The notes: generated by a model not told the origin, from the letters alone. A DNA stretch of 64,000 bases from Citricoccus sp. K5 (GCF_902506195.1 NZ_LR732817.1:1502909-1566908); one strand, 5' to 3'. Shown: positions 42,789 through 53,431, counted from the stretch's first letter. Numbers and translations are program-made.

Positions 42789-45541
42789 GCGCCTGCGGCC
42801 CCGACCGTCGACTCGATCGCCGTCCGCACGGCCACCAGGGCGTCATCGATCCGGGTCGCGTCCTGGCCGCCGCCCTGCGCCACGTCATCCTTGCCGCCAC
42901 CGCCTCCGCCGAGCACCCCGCAGGCGGTCTTGACGAGGGCGCCGGCCTTCAGGCCGGACTGGCGGGCGGCCTGGTTGGTGCCGACCACCACGAGCGGACG
43001 CCCCTTGGCGGTGCCGGCCATGGCCACCACCACGGGGGTGCCCGCGGCGTTGCCGGACTGGTTTTCCAACCGGGAACGCAGATCCAGTACGAGGGTCCGC
43101 AGCTCGTCGCCCGAGCCGACCGGGCCGGCGTCGTGCGCCAGGACCGTGACGGTGGCGCCGGGACCGGATACCGCCACGGCGTTCTCGACGAGCCGGCCGG
43201 CCTCGGCCTGCAGCTGGGCCGAGCGCAGGCCGGCGAGTTCCTTCTCGACCTCCTTGAGCCGGGCCAGGGTGCCGGCAACCCGGTCCTTGACCTGGTCCGC
43301 CGGGACCTTGAGGAGGCCGGTGAGCTCGTTGACGAGCGTGCGCTCGGTGGCCAGGTGGCGGAAGGCGTCCAGCCCCACGAGGGCCTCCACGCGGCGGTTG
43401 CCGGAGCCCACGGACTGCTCGCCGAGCAGGGCCAGGGAACCGATCTCCGCTGTGGCGCCCACATGGGTTCCACCGCACAGCTCGCGGGACCAGGCGCCGT
43501 TGACCTCGACCACACGCACGCGGTCTCCATACTTCTCGCCGAACAGGCTCATCGCCCCGAGGCCGCGTGCCTCCTCCAGGGACATCTCCCGGGTCAGCAC
43601 GGGGTGGTTGTCCCGGATGGCCAGGTTGGAGACCTCCTCGACCTCGGACCGGGCCATCTCGCTCATGGCCTCGCCCCAGCGGAAGTCGAAGCGCAGGTAG
43701 CCCTCCTTGTTGAAGGAGCCGGACTGCGTGGCCTCCGGGCCGAGGATCTGGTGGAGGGCGGCGTGCACCAGGTGCGTGCCGGTGTGGGCCTTCTGGGCGT
43801 CCAGGCGCCGCTGCAGATCGATGGCACCGACGGCGGTGGCCCCGGCGGGCACCTCGCCCTCGACGACCTTGACCTGGTGCACGCTCAGGCCGCGGATCGG
43901 GGACTGGACGTCGAGGACCTCGAGGACGAAGCCGTCACCGGTGATGAGACCGGTGTCAGCAGCCTGGCCTCCAGACTCGGCGTAGAAGGGCGTGGCGTCC
44001 AGCACCAGTTCGAGTTCCTGCCCGGCGGTGGCCGAGGTGACCTGCTGGCCGCCGCTCAGCAGGCCGCGGATGCGGGCCTCGGTGGTGTGCTCGGTGTAGC
44101 CGGTGAAGACGGTGTTCCCCTCGGCCTGCAGCTGGCGGTAGGCCGAGGAGTCCACGTGACCGGACTTCTTGGACTTGGCGTCCTGGCGGGCACGGTCGCG
44201 CTGCTCGGTCATGAGCTCGCGGAAACCGGCCTCGTCCACGGCCACCCCGGCCTCCTCGGCCATCTCGAGGGTGAGGTCGATGGGGAACCCGTAGGTGTCA
44301 TGCAGTTCGAACGCGTCGGCACCGGAGATGCCTGCCGTGGCACCTTCGCCTGCGGTGGCGTGCGCGGCGGACTTCGCGGCCGTGACGGCCGAGTCCATCC
44401 GGGCCGTGCCGGCGGCGATGGTCCGCAGGAAGGCCTTCTCCTCGTTGTAGGCGATCCGGGCGATGCGGTCGAAGTCCCGCTCGACCTCCGGGTAGGTGCC
44501 CTTCATGGCGTCGCGGGAGACCGGCAGCAGCTCGGGCAGCACCGGGTCGGTCACGCCCATCAGGCGCATGGCCCGCACGGCGCGGCGGATCAGGCGGCGC
44601 AGCACGTAGCCGCCGCCCTCGTTGCCGGGCACCACGCCGTCGGTGATGAGCATCAACGCAGAGCGGATGTGGTCGGCGATCATCCGCAGGCGAACGTCAT
44701 CCGTGTAGCGCGGATCCGTGGCGTCCTCGGTGGAGGAGTACTCCTTGCCGGCCAGGGTGGCGGCGCGGTCCAGGACGGGGCGGACCTGGTCCGTCTCGTA
44801 CATGTTCTCCACGCCCTGCAGGATCATGGCGAGTCGTTCGAGGCCCAGTCCGGTGTCGATGTTCTTGTGGTCCAGCTCTCCGGCCACGGTGAAGTCGGTC
44901 TGCGAGTTGACCTCGGAGAGCTGGTACTGCATGAAGACCAGGTTCCAGATCTCCATGTAGCGGTTCTCGTCCGCGGACGGGCCGCCCTCGCGGCCGTACT
45001 CAGGTCCCCGGTCATAGAAGATCTCGGAGTCCGGGCCACCGGGGCCGGGCTGGCCGGTGTGCCAGTAGTTGTCCTCCTTGCCCAGGCGCTGGATGCGTTC
45101 GGCCGGGAAACCGACCTCCTCGCGCCAGATGCGCTCGGCCTCGTCATCCTCCTCGTACACCGTGACCCACAGGCGCTCGGGGTCCAGGCCGAAGCCGCCC
45201 TGGTCCTGGGGCGTCGTCAGCAGCTCCCAGGCGTAGGGGATGGCCTTCTCCTTGAAGTAGTCCCCGAAGGAGAAATTGCCGCACATCTGGAAGAAGGTGC
45301 CGTGGCGGACCGTCTTGCCGACCTCTTCGATGTCCGCGGTGCGGATGCACTTCTGCACGGTGGTGGCCCGCTGGTAGGGCGGGGTCTCCTGGCCCAGGAA
45401 GTACGGGATGAAGGGAACCATGCCGGCGATCGTGAACAGCAACGACGGGTCCGGGGAGACCAACGATGCCGAGGGAACGACGGAGTGGTCCTTCTTGGCG
45501 AAGAAATCCAGCCAGCGGCTGGCGATGTCCTGGGACTTCAT
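42785..45541 (-). CDS. alaS: Alanine--tRNA ligase
   Basis: AlaRS is class II. From ATG 45541 the protein has 918 residues, a little above the usual 875-900. Motif 1 begins after HSVVPSASLVSPDPSLLFTI, and the class-defining MCGNFSFGDYFKE follows. The editing domain has HTGTHLVHAAL and CGGTHVGAT, the zinc residues. A C-Ala oligomerisation domain with a glycine-rich loop (KTACGVLGGGGGGKDD) closes it. An in-frame extension to 45811 is not supported. Confidence 0.98.
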   Translation of the reverse strand: MKSQDIASRWLDFFAKKDHSVVPSASLVSPDPSLLFTIAGMVPFIPYFLGQETPPYQRATTVQKCIRTADIEEVGKTVRHGTFFQMCGNFSFGDYFKEKAIPYAWELLTTPQDQGGFGLDPERLWVTVYEEDDEAERIWREEVGFPAERIQRLGKEDNYWHTGQPGPGGPDSEIFYDRGPEYGREGGPSADENRYMEIWNLVFMQYQLSEVNSQTDFTVAGELDHKNIDTGLGLERLAMILQGVENMYETDQVRPVLDRAATLAGKEYSSTEDATDPRYTDDVRLRMIADHIRSALMLITDGVVPGNEGGGYVLRRLIRRAVRAMRLMGVTDPVLPELLPVSRDAMKGTYPEVERDFDRIARIAYNEEKAFLRTIAAGTARMDSAVTAAKSAAHATAGEGATAGISGADAFELHDTYGFPIDLTLEMAEEAGVAVDEAGFRELMTEQRDRARQDAKSKKSGHVDSSAYRQLQAEGNTVFTGYTEHTTEARIRGLLSGGQQVTSATAGQELELVLDATPFYAESGGQAADTGLITGDGFVLEVLDVQSPIRGLSVHQVKVVEGEVPAGATAVGAIDLQRRLDAQKAHTGTHLVHAALHQILGPEATQSGSFNKEGYLRFDFRWGEAMSEMARSEVEEVSNLAIRDNHPVLTREMSLEEARGLGAMSLFGEKYGDRVRVVEVNGAWSRELCGGTHVGATAEIGSLALLGEQSVGSGNRRVEALVGLDAFRHLATERTLVNELTGLLKVPADQVKDRVAGTLARLKEVEKELAGLRSAQLQAEAGRLVENAVAVSGPGATVTVLAHDAGPVGSGDELRTLVLDLRSRLENQSGNAAGTPVVVAMAGTAKGRPLVVVGTNQAARQSGLKAGALVKTACGVLGGGGGGKDDVAQGGGQDATRIDDALVAVRTAIESTVGAAGA

Positions 45542-45548
45542 GACTGCT

Positions 45549-45956
45549 CTACGACTGCTTTCGGGGGTCGGTGGGTCGGGGTGTGGACCTGTCCGCGGGG
45601 CCTTCCGTGGCGGTACCCGTGATGGTGGTGTGCGCGGCGTCCGGGACATCCTGGGCGGCTGCAGCGGCCGTGGTCCGGGACCGTTCCTGCTGCGGCGCGG
45701 GGTCGGCCAGGGAGGACGACATGGTCTTCCAGGCCGGCACTTCCTCGCGCAGCTGATACGCGAAGGAACGGGCGCTGGCGGCCAGGGCGGTGGCCGCGGC
45801 CTGCCCGGCATTGCGCCCGATGTTCTCCGGGTTCAGCGTGTGGCGGATCGTCTCCTCGGCCCGCAGGGCTGCGGCGTCACGTCCCTTGCTGAAGACGGTG
45901 TGTCCGAGCCAGCCGACGGCTGCCCCCACTCCCACCAGCATTACGCGCTTGATCAC
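45549..45956 (-). CDS. DUF6167-like small membrane-anchored protein
   Basis: This 135-residue protein starts with one membrane helix (VMLVGVGAAVGWLGHTVFS), then a helical part (NIGRNAGQAAATALAASARSF) and a long Thr/Pro-rich C-terminal tail. Its position just upstream of alaS, with 7 nt between, is shared with small DUF6167-type proteins in Actinobacteria. Function is unknown. Start ATG 45956 follows GGAAAT. Confidence 0.75.
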   Translation of the reverse strand: MIKRVMLVGVGAAVGWLGHTVFSKGRDAAALRAEETIRHTLNPENIGRNAGQAAATALAASARSFAYQLREEVPAWKTMSSSLADPAPQQERSRTTAAAAAQDVPDAAHTTITGTATEGPADRSTPRPTDPRKQS

Positions 45957-46087
45957 GGGATTTCCTTTCGCTTCAGTGCCTGGTCCACCCTACCGGGGCC
46001 GCGGCCCCGGCGTGGAACTTCAGCGCCCGACGCCGGCCCTGGCATCCCGGGCTCGGCGCCAGGCCCGCTGTCTGTCCTTAAAGCCGA

Positions 46088-46119
46088 AACCCGGCGTCCC
46101 CTCGAGGGGACGCCGGGTT
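46088..46119. terminator. Strong hairpin terminator after rpsD
   Basis: A perfect 14-bp stem (arm AACCCGGCGTCCCC) with a TCGA loop lies 37 nt after the rpsD stop. On the minus strand the hairpin is followed by TCGGCTTTAAGG, a weak T-rich tail. It separates rpsD from the DUF6167-alaS unit. Confidence 0.85.
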
Positions 46120-46155
46120 CTCAGGCAGTTTCCGCCGCAGCAGATCCGGAAGGGA

Positions 46156-46782
46156 TCAGCGTGCGTAGTACTCGACGACGAGCTGCTCTTCGCAGGTCAC
46201 GGGGACCTCGGAGCGCTTCGGGCGGCGGGACAGCTTGGACTGCAGCTTGTCGATCTCGACGTCCAGGTAACCCGGGACGGCCGGCAGGACGTCCTGGTGG
46301 GCGCCGGTGGCGGAGATCTGGAAGGGGACCATCTTCTCCGAACGCTCGTGCACGTGGATCAGCTGGCCCTCCTTCACGCGGAAGGACGGGCGGTCCACGC
46401 GGGCGCCGTCCACCATGATGTGGCGGTGCACGACCATCTGGCGGGCCTGCTGGATGGTGCGGGCGAAGCCGGAGCGCAGCACGAGGGCGTCAAGACGCAT
46501 CTCGAGCAGCTCGACCAGGTTCTCACCGGTCAGGCCCGAGGTGCGCTTGGCCTCTTCGAAGTAGCGGCGCATCTGCGCCTCGCGGATGTTGTACTGGGCG
46601 CGCAGACGCTGCTTTTCCTTCAGGCGCACCGAGTAGTCGGAGTCGGCCTTGCGACGGGCACGGCCATGCTGGCCGGGACCGTACGGACGGCGCTCCATGT
46701 ACTTCTCGGCCTTGGGGGTCAGGGCAATGCCGAGTGCGCGCGAGTGGCGCACGGTGCGGCGGGTACGGAGGTTGGAAGCCAC
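46156..46782 (-). CDS. rpsD: 30S ribosomal protein S4
   Basis: S4 nucleates 30S assembly. The 208-residue protein shows RTRRTVRHSRALGIALT, the conserved RRPYGPGQHGR, the S4 RNA-binding domain (LVELLEMRLDALVLRSGF) and HVHERSEKM. GTG 46782 is the start with AGAAAGG upstream. It lacks the zinc-binding cysteines of some S4 paralogs, so it is the Cys-minus form. It lies alone, outside the alpha operon, as often in Actinobacteria. Confidence 0.98.
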   Translation of the reverse strand: MASNLRTRRTVRHSRALGIALTPKAEKYMERRPYGPGQHGRARRKADSDYSVRLKEKQRLRAQYNIREAQMRRYFEEAKRTSGLTGENLVELLEMRLDALVLRSGFARTIQQARQMVVHRHIMVDGARVDRPSFRVKEGQLIHVHERSEKMVPFQISATGAHQDVLPAVPGYLDVEIDKLQSKLSRRPKRSEVPVTCEEQLVVEYYAR

Positions 46783-47112
46783 GAGGGACCTTTCTTGTCA
46801 GGCGGCACGATTCTGGTTTGTCTCCGGTCCTGACACGAGGCGGGGGCTCCCGCGGTGTGACAAGGGTGGACCGGAACCTGGCCTCCCGTGCGTCCTTCGG
46901 GAGAACTGAGGGGCATGCCGCTGCCCGTCATTGCTACAGCGCCGCAGGACCCGGACGGGGCCTCCCCACACCACCGGCTCAGGCCGGAACGGGGCAGGGA
47001 GAACTGGCGGCGCTTGCCAGACAGCAGAAGAGTCTACCAGTTCTGCACCGCTCCCCCGACCGACTGGTCCATTGGCCAGCTGGCCCTACGGTACGGAGGC
47101 AACGGCTCGGGA
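46783..47112 (-). other. 330-nt gap upstream of rpsD
   Basis: No convincing gene is seen. A TAGACT hexamer at 47036-47031 (minus strand) could be the -10 of rpsD, giving a leader of about 240 nt. That is long for this organism and could hold an S4-binding structure. I could not identify a known leader motif by eye. Confidence 0.4.
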
Positions 47113-47625
47113 CTAGACCTCTGGGTCCTGTTCCGGCATGGGCTGCCCATTGGCGACCTGTGCGGCCTGGTTGATGTGGGAGGCCTCCACGAGCACGTCG
47201 TAGGACTCGGCCTCCATGACCTGGACGGAGGAGAAGTCCCGGCGGCCTCGGGTGGCCGCGTGGCCGAGCGCTCCGAAGATCGCGCCCCACACGGCACCGA
47301 AGCCCAGCGCCAGAAGCAGGATCAGGAAGAAGTTGCCGGGCGCCAGGATCAGGAACAGGATGCCGATCATCAGGCCGAACCACATGCCGCCGAGGGCTCC
47401 CTGCCCAGCCGCCTTGCCGGTGGTCATCCGGCCGGTGACCTGCTCGACCGACCGGAGGCCCGTGCCGACGATCCTGGTCTTCTCCACGGGGAAGCCGCCA
47501 TCGGAGAGGCGGTCCACCAGTTCCTGGGCCTGCTCGTAGGCGGCCACCGACTTGAGGATCCGGTAGTCGACCTGGGCGGTGTTCTGCACAAGACGGCTGG
47601 CCGGATTGTTCGCGGGAGTGGACAT
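47113..47625 (-). CDS. General stress protein 17M-like membrane protein
   Basis: The 170-residue protein opens with a soluble domain of the general stress protein 17M type (LKSVAAYEQAQELVDRLSDG, FPVEKTRIVGTGLRSVEQV), followed by a glycine-rich pair of membrane helices (GKAAGQGALGGMWFGLMIGI and LILLLALGFGAVWGAIFGAL). A conserved C-terminal ESYDVLVEA strand ends it. In Bacillus, proteins with this domain are induced by sigma B; no such promoter is visible here. Start ATG 47625. Confidence 0.85.
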   Translation of the reverse strand: MSTPANNPASRLVQNTAQVDYRILKSVAAYEQAQELVDRLSDGGFPVEKTRIVGTGLRSVEQVTGRMTTGKAAGQGALGGMWFGLMIGILFLILAPGNFFLILLLALGFGAVWGAIFGALGHAATRGRRDFSSVQVMEAESYDVLVEASHINQAAQVANGQPMPEQDPEV

Positions 47626-47722
47626 GGCAGTTGCTCCGATCTCCGCGGCCGGTGGACCCCCGAAGGTGGTCCCGAGGCCGAACCACGGTCATAGCGGGTA
47701 CGGACACCTTCAGCTTAGGGGC

Positions 47723-49261
47723 CTACTCGCTGGATTCGTCCCGTTCGGCTGCCGGTGGTGCCGGTGGTGTCGGTGGGGCCGGATGTGGGGTGCCCCGGAT
47801 GATCGACCGCAGGTGCTGCACCCGGTCCCCCAGGTTTCTTTCGACGCCGTTCTGCTTGGGACGGTAGTAGTCCTTCCCACGGAGCGAATCCGGCAGGTAC
47901 TGCTGCCGGGCCACCGAATGCGGGGCGTCATGGGAGTAGATGTACCCCTTGCCGTGGCCCAGGCCGGCAGCTCCCGGGTAGTGGGCGTCCCGCAGGTGGG
48001 GCGGCACCTCCCCGGACAGCCCGGCACGGACGTCCGCCACGGCCTCGTTGATGGCGGCGTAGGAGGCGTTGGACTTGGGGGCGGTGGCGAGGTGCACGGT
48101 GGCTTCGGCCAGGACCAGCCGCCCCTCCGGCATGCCGATGAGCTGCACGGCCTGTGCTGCCGCCACGGCGGTCTGCAGTGCTGTCGGATCAGCCATCCCG
48201 ATGTCCTCGGAGGCGGAGATGATCAGGCGCCGGGAGATGAACCTCGGGTCCTCGCCCGCCTCCAGCATCCGTGCCAGGTAGTGGAGGGAGGCGTCCACGT
48301 CCGAACCGCGGATCGACTTGATGAACGCGCTGATGACGTCATAGTGCTGGTCACCGGCCTTGTCATAGCGCAGCACCGCGCGATCCATGGCCTGGGCCGC
48401 GTCCTGGAGGGTGATCGAGGGCAGTTCCGGGCGGTCCCCAGGCTCGTCATACTCGTCGGGCTCGCCTGATTCGTCGAAGCCGGCGGCCTCCCACCGGTCC
48501 AGGGCCACGCCGGCACTGGCCTCCAGGGTGGTCAGCCCCCGGCGGGCGTCTCCCTGGGCCATGCGCACCAGGTACTCGCGGGCCTCGTCCTCGAGCACGA
48601 CCGCGCCGTTGAGTCCCCGCTCATCGGCGACCGCACGGTCCAGCACACCGCCGATGTCCGCGTCCGTGAGCGGCTTGAGCGTGAGCATGATGGACCGGGA
48701 CAGCAGCGGTGCCACCACGGAGAAGGACGGGTTCTCGGTGGTCGCGGCCACCAGCACCACCCATCGGTTCTCCACCCCGGGCAGCAGGGCGTCCTGCTGG
48801 GCCTTGTTGAACCGGTGGATCTCGTCCAGGAACAGCACCGTGGTCCGGCCGTAGAGGTCCCGGTCGTTCAGCGCCTGGTCCATGACCGCCCGCACGTCTT
48901 TGACGCCGGCGTTGATGGCGGACAGCTCCACGAACTTGCGGCCCGGTCCCCGGGCGATCACGGTCGCCAGGGTCGTCTTGCCGGTGCCGGGAGGCCCATA
49001 CAGAATGAGCGACGACGGCCCGGCACCGCGGCCGCCCTTGCCGCCGGCCGCGCCCTCGGCCAGCTTGCGCAGTGGGGAACCGACGTGGAGCAGGTGCTGC
49101 TGGCCGACCACCTCGTCTACGGTGCGCGGGCGCATGCGCACAGCCAAGGGGGCACTGGGGCGATCGCGACCGCCCGAGGAGGCGCCGTCGTCGTGCGGGG
49201 TGCCCGATGCGCCGTCATCGTCATGGTCCCCGCCGCCGAGCACACTGAACAAATCACTCAC
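47723..49261 (-). CDS. rarA: Replication-associated recombination protein A (RarA/MgsA)
   Basis: RarA is a AAA+ ATPase that acts at stalled replication forks. The Walker A is [12 protein letters not shown], Walker B is [10 protein letters not shown], sensor 1 is [10 protein letters not shown] and the C-terminal MgsA domain has [20 protein letters not shown]. The 512-residue protein has extra acidic and Asp/Gly-rich segments near residue 270. The C-terminus ends in a Pro/Ala tail. GTG 49261 is the start. It is divergent from dtd. Confidence 0.95.
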   Translation of the reverse strand: MSDLFSVLGGGDHDDDGASGTPHDDGASSGGRDRPSAPLAVRMRPRTVDEVVGQQHLLHVGSPLRKLAEGAAGGKGGRGAGPSSLILYGPPGTGKTTLATVIARGPGRKFVELSAINAGVKDVRAVMDQALNDRDLYGRTTVLFLDEIHRFNKAQQDALLPGVENRWVVLVAATTENPSFSVVAPLLSRSIMLTLKPLTDADIGGVLDRAVADERGLNGAVVLEDEAREYLVRMAQGDARRGLTTLEASAGVALDRWEAAGFDESGEPDEYDEPGDRPELPSITLQDAAQAMDRAVLRYDKAGDQHYDVISAFIKSIRGSDVDASLHYLARMLEAGEDPRFISRRLIISASEDIGMADPTALQTAVAAAQAVQLIGMPEGRLVLAEATVHLATAPKSNASYAAINEAVADVRAGLSGEVPPHLRDAHYPGAAGLGHGKGYIYSHDAPHSVARQQYLPDSLRGKDYYRPKQNGVERNLGDRVQHLRSIIRGTPHPAPPTPPAPPAAERDESSE

Positions 49262-49332
49262 CGGCCCAGCCTAGCCGCCGCCCCGGACGGGCTGGGCGCC
49301 CGGGGCGGGGCGCATGCGGGGAGAATGGAGCC

Positions 49333-49785
49333 ATGAGAGCTGTGCTGCAGAGGGCAACGTCCGCGTCCGTGACCGTTGAGGGCCGGGTGACCGGTCGCCT
49401 CGACTCCCCCGGGCTCGTGGTGCTGCTGGGGGTCTCGGTCCAGGACACCGAGGCGGAGGCGGTCCAGCTGGCCGAGAAGGTGGCGCACCTGCGCATCCTC
49501 GAGGGCGAGGAATCCCTCGTCGGGGCCGGTGCCGCCGCCCTCGTGGTCAGCCAGTTCACCCTGTACGGGGACGTCCGGAAGGGACGCCGCCCCTCGTGGA
49601 CGCGGTCCGCGAAGGGCGATCAGGCTGAGCCGCTGTACGAGCGGTTCATCACCGCGCTGGAGGCGCTGGGCGTGCCCGTGGAACGCGGGGTCTTCGGAGC
49701 CATGATGGACGTCGCCCTGGTCAACTCGGGCCCCTTCACCGTGTGGGTGGACACGGAGGACCTGGCGGGGCCGCGGCGGGGTTGA
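49333..49785 (+). CDS. dtd: D-aminoacyl-tRNA deacylase
   Basis: DTD removes D-amino acids and glycine mischarged on tRNA. The 150-residue protein starts with [18 protein letters not shown] and has the catalytic [12 protein letters not shown] motif. The C-terminal cross-subunit motif reads [12 protein letters not shown] instead of the usual GPVT. ATG 49333 has GGGGAGAA upstream. Confidence 0.95.
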   Translation: MRAVLQRATSASVTVEGRVTGRLDSPGLVVLLGVSVQDTEAEAVQLAEKVAHLRILEGEESLVGAGAAALVVSQFTLYGDVRKGRRPSWTRSAKGDQAEPLYERFITALEALGVPVERGVFGAMMDVALVNSGPFTVWVDTEDLAGPRRG

Positions 49786-49795
49786 TCCGCCGCGG
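49771..49795 (+). terminator. Hairpin overlapping the dtd stop codon
   Basis: A perfect 9-bp stem (CCGCGGCGG with CCGCCGCGG) encloses a 7-nt loop that contains the dtd stop. No T tract follows. It may end dtd transcription before the opposing small gene at 49824. Confidence 0.45.
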
Positions 49796-49823
49796 TCACC
49801 CAGTGGCCGTCACCGGGTAGAGG

Positions 49824-50036
49824 TCACCGCTGGCGCGAGGCCCAGAGGCGCACCACGATGAACTGTGCCGCGATGCCGCCGGCCAGGGCAATTCCCCAGC
49901 GCAGCAGCATCGGCCATTCCGTGGACTGGTCGATCAGCACGTTCAGTGCAAAGGTGACGATCAGGACCGGCAGCAGCCGCACCGCCGTCGGTGGGATGCT
50001 GTCCCGGCGCTGATCCTGCCCGCCTTCGGGCGCCAC
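49824..50036 (-). CDS. Small two-helix membrane protein
   Basis: The 70-residue protein has a short polar N-terminus and two hydrophobic helices (VRLLPVLIVTFALNVLI and LLRWGIALAGGIAAQFIVV). It starts at GTG 50036, 1 nt after the aspS stop, so it is probably co-translated with aspS. Small hypothetical proteins at this site are common in Micrococcaceae. Function unknown. Confidence 0.7.
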   Translation of the reverse strand: MAPEGGQDQRRDSIPPTAVRLLPVLIVTFALNVLIDQSTEWPMLLRWGIALAGGIAAQFIVVRLWASRQR

Positions 50037-50037
50037 G

Positions 50038-51888
50038 TCAGGCTCCCGTGGTGTCGGGCGAGTCCTGGGCGGCCGTGGTCTCCTGCCCTGGAGTGGCCTC
50101 CTTCGGCTCCGGCTTGGCGTCCACGCCGGCTTCCTTGCGCTGCTGGTCCGTGATGGGAGCCGGCGCGGCGGTCAGGGGGTCATAACCGTTGCCGGTCTTC
50201 GGGAAGGCGATGACGTCCCGGATGGACTCGGTGCCGGCCAGCAAGGCGACGATGCGGTCCCAGCCGAAGGCGATGCCGCCGTGCGGCGGGGCGCCGTACT
50301 TGAAGCCCTCCAGGAGGAAGCCGAACTTGGACTGCGCTGACTCCTCGTCCAGGCCCATGAGCTTGAACACGCGCTCCTGGACGTCGCCCTGGTGGATACG
50401 GATGGAGCCGCCACCCACCTCGTTGCCGTTGACCACGATGTCGTAGGCGTAGGACAGGGCGCTGGCCGGATCCGTGTCAAAGGTGTCCATGAACTCGGGC
50501 TTAGGCGAGGTGAAGGCGTGGTGCACCGCGGTCCAGGCACCGGAGCCCACGGCGACGTCACCGGAGGCCACTGCCTCCGAGGCGGGCTCGAACATGGGGG
50601 CGTCCACGACCCACACGAACGCCCAGTCTGCCTCGGCGGCGGGCACGCCCGGGCCGGCGTCCTTGATCAGGCCGACGCGGTGGCCGATCTCCACGCGCGC
50701 GGCGCCGAGGATGGCGCGGGAGGGAGTGGTCTCGCCGGCGGCGAAGAAGATGCAGTCCCCCGGGTTGGCACCGGTGGCGGCGGCCAGGCCGGCCTTCTCC
50801 TCCTCGGAGATGTTCTTGGAGACCGGACCGGTGAGCGAGCCGTCCTCCTGGATGAGCACGTACGCCAGGCCGCGGGCCCCGCGCTGCTTGGCCCATTCCT
50901 GCCAGGCGTCCAGGGTGCGGCGCGGCTGGGAGGCACCGCCGGGCATGACCACGGCACCCACATAGGGAGCCTTGAACACGCGGAACGGGGTGTCCGCGAA
51001 GTACTCGGTCAGGTCCGTCAGCTCGAGACCGAAGCGCAGGTCCGGCTTGTCCGAACCGTACTTCTCCATCGCCTCGCGGTAGGTCATGCGGCGGATCGGG
51101 GTCGGCACGTCCACGCCGACCAGCGACCAGACCGACTTCACAATCTTCTCGCCGAGGGCGATCACGTCGTCCTGCTCCACGAAGGACGCCTCGATGTCCA
51201 GCTGTGTGAACTCCGGCTGTCGGTCGGCGCGGAAGTCCTCGTCCCGGTAGCAGCGGGCGATCTGGAAGTACTTCTCGATGCCGCCGACCTGCAGCAGCTG
51301 CTTGAACAGCTGCGGGGACTGCGGCAGGGCATACCAGGAGCCGGGCGCGAGGCGAGCCGGGACCAGGAAGTCGCGGGCGCCCTCCGGGGTGGAGCGGGTC
51401 AGAGTGGGGGTCTCGACCTCGATGAACCCCTCCTCGTGCAGCAGGTTCCGGGCGGTGCGGTTGACCTCGGAGCGCAGGCGCATGATGCGGGCCGGCTCCG
51501 GGCGGCGCAGGTCCAGGTAGCGGTGGCGCAGCCGGGCCTCCTCGCCGACCTCCACGTGCTCGTCGATCTGGAACGGCAGCGGGGCTGCGGCGTTGAGCAC
51601 GGTCACGGTGTCCGCGATGAGCTCGATCTCGCCGGAGGGCAGGGCCGGGTTCTCGTTGCCCTCGGGGCGGCGTTCCACCGTGCCGGTGACCTGCAGGACG
51701 AACTCGTTGCGCAGCGGATCGAAGTCCTTCTCGTCCCGCACCACGATCTGGGCGAAGCCGGACGCATCACGCAGGTCCACGAAGGCCACCCCACCGTGGT
51801 CACGGCGGCGTGCCACCCATCCGGTCACGGTGACGGTCTGTCCGATGAGCGAGGCGTTGAGTTCGCCCAGCTGGTGGGTGCGCAGCAC
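50038..51888 (-). CDS. aspS: Aspartate--tRNA ligase
   Basis: AspRS is a class II synthetase. From GTG 51888 the protein has 616 residues. The N-terminal OB fold starts [19 protein letters not shown] and holds [19 protein letters not shown]. The bacterial insertion domain follows, and motif 3 is [17 protein letters not shown]. The last 50 residues ([19 protein letters not shown]) are a tail. An in-frame ATG at 51963 exists but lacks family support. It is divergent from the APC permease. Confidence 0.97.
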   Translation of the reverse strand: MLRTHQLGELNASLIGQTVTVTGWVARRRDHGGVAFVDLRDASGFAQIVVRDEKDFDPLRNEFVLQVTGTVERRPEGNENPALPSGEIELIADTVTVLNAAAPLPFQIDEHVEVGEEARLRHRYLDLRRPEPARIMRLRSEVNRTARNLLHEEGFIEVETPTLTRSTPEGARDFLVPARLAPGSWYALPQSPQLFKQLLQVGGIEKYFQIARCYRDEDFRADRQPEFTQLDIEASFVEQDDVIALGEKIVKSVWSLVGVDVPTPIRRMTYREAMEKYGSDKPDLRFGLELTDLTEYFADTPFRVFKAPYVGAVVMPGGASQPRRTLDAWQEWAKQRGARGLAYVLIQEDGSLTGPVSKNISEEEKAGLAAATGANPGDCIFFAAGETTPSRAILGAARVEIGHRVGLIKDAGPGVPAAEADWAFVWVVDAPMFEPASEAVASGDVAVGSGAWTAVHHAFTSPKPEFMDTFDTDPASALSYAYDIVVNGNEVGGGSIRIHQGDVQERVFKLMGLDEESAQSKFGFLLEGFKYGAPPHGGIAFGWDRIVALLAGTESIRDVIAFPKTGNGYDPLTAAPAPITDQQRKEAGVDAKPEPKEATPGQETTAAQDSPDTTGA

Positions 51889-51988
51889 TGAAGGTCCTTC
51901 CGGTCCCGGTTCACCGGGAGGTTTTCTTGGCGTGGTAATGACATACACGTCCGGCATTGCCATGACATTTCCCGGTTGATTCTAGTAG

Positions 51989-53266
51989 GTGGAGCGCATG
52001 GGCGATCACGCAGTTCTGCAACGACGCCTGGGGCTGCCCGGGGCCGTGGTCATCGGTGTCGGTTCCATGGTCGGGGCCGGGGTGTTCTCCGCCCTCGGCC
52101 TGGCCGCGGCGCAGGCCAGCGGCCTGCTGATGGCAGCCCTGCTGGTGGCCGGGGTGACGGCCTGTCTCAATGCCATCTCCACGGCCCAATTAGCAGCGGT
52201 GCACCCGACCTCGGGCGGGGCCTACACCTTCGGCCGCCGGCAGCTCGGTGAGTGGGCCGGCTTCCTGGCCGGGTGGGGTTTCGTTACCGGGAAGTCCGCG
52301 TCCATCGCCGCCATGGCCTACACCGTCGGCCTCTATGTGGTGCCCGGTACCGACTGGACCGCACGCTGGGTGGCGATCGCCGCCGTCGTGCTCCTGACCG
52401 GTGTGAACCTTCTCGGCATCACCCGGACGGTCCAGGCCACCGTGGCCATCCTGGTCCCGGTGGCGCTGATCCTCGCCCTGGTCATCGTGGCGGGCCTGGC
52501 CTCCGGGCCCGACGCCGGCTCCCCCGCTCCCCCGGCCGGTTCGGCTGCACCGGTGGAGCCTTCGGCCCTCGGGGTGCTGCAGGCCTCGGGACTGCTGTTC
52601 TTCGCCTTCGCGGGCTACGCCCGGATCGCGACGATGGGTGAGGAGGTCCGCGATCCCCGCCGGACGATCCCCCGTGCGGTGCTGGGTGCCCTGGCGTTCA
52701 CGCTGGTGCTCTACGGGCTGTTGGCCTGGAGCCTGACGCGCGCGCTGGGTACGGACGGGCTGGCGGCTTCGGAGGCGCCGATCCGGGACGCCGTGGGCGT
52801 GCTCTTCGGCACGGACTGGCTCTGGCTTGCCGTGGCCGGAGCGGCCCTGGCCAGCCTGGGTTCCCTGCTCAACCTCGTGGCCGGGATCGCCCGCACGGGG
52901 CTGGCCATGGCCCGCGAGGGTGACCTGCCGCGGCCCCTGGCCCGGGTGTCCACCCGCACCTCGGTGCCGTGGGTCGCACAGCTGACGGCTGCGGCGGTGG
53001 TGATCGTCCTGCTGCTGACGGCAGATGTGCTCACGGTGGTGGGCTTCTCCTCCTTCGGCGTGCTGGTGTATTACGCCGTCTCCAACCTGGCGGCCTTCAC
53101 CCTGACCGAGCGCGTGGTGCGTTCACCCCGCTGGCTGAATCTCACGGGTGCCGTGCTCTGTCTGGTCCTGGCGTTCACCCTGCCGGCGATGTCCGTGGTC
53201 ATCATGCTGGTGGTGTTCGCCGTGGGACTGCTCGGCCGCCTGATTGTCTTGCGTGCTCGGGCCTGA
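51989..53266 (+). CDS. APC superfamily amino acid permease
   Basis: The 425-residue protein has about twelve membrane helices. The conserved N-terminal substrate-binding loop is seen as VGSMVGAGVFSALG, and helix 3 has GGAYTFGRRQLGEWAGF. FAFAGYARIATMGEEVRDP is typical of the family. The substrate is not predictable. Start is GTG 51989; ATG 51998 also fits. It runs away from aspS. Confidence 0.9.
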   Translation: MERMGDHAVLQRRLGLPGAVVIGVGSMVGAGVFSALGLAAAQASGLLMAALLVAGVTACLNAISTAQLAAVHPTSGGAYTFGRRQLGEWAGFLAGWGFVTGKSASIAAMAYTVGLYVVPGTDWTARWVAIAAVVLLTGVNLLGITRTVQATVAILVPVALILALVIVAGLASGPDAGSPAPPAGSAAPVEPSALGVLQASGLLFFAFAGYARIATMGEEVRDPRRTIPRAVLGALAFTLVLYGLLAWSLTRALGTDGLAASEAPIRDAVGVLFGTDWLWLAVAGAALASLGSLLNLVAGIARTGLAMAREGDLPRPLARVSTRTSVPWVAQLTAAAVVIVLLLTADVLTVVGFSSFGVLVYYAVSNLAAFTLTERVVRSPRWLNLTGAVLCLVLAFTLPAMSVVIMLVVFAVGLLGRLIVLRARA

Positions 53267-53431
53267 CGATCTGGACGGGTGAGTCGATGCTGGTGGGACG
53301 CTCCAGTGCACCCCAGCCAACGCGCGCGATGCGATGACAGTCATTCAGCCCGCAGCATCCGCGCGCTTTCAGCGCTACCAAGCGGTCGTCATGGTGATGC
53401 GGTCAGCGAGAAAACGTAGCGTCAGAACTGG

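Noticed and set aside
42776-45622. Plus-strand frame of about 948 codons
   Set aside because: Antisense of alaS; no recognisable family.
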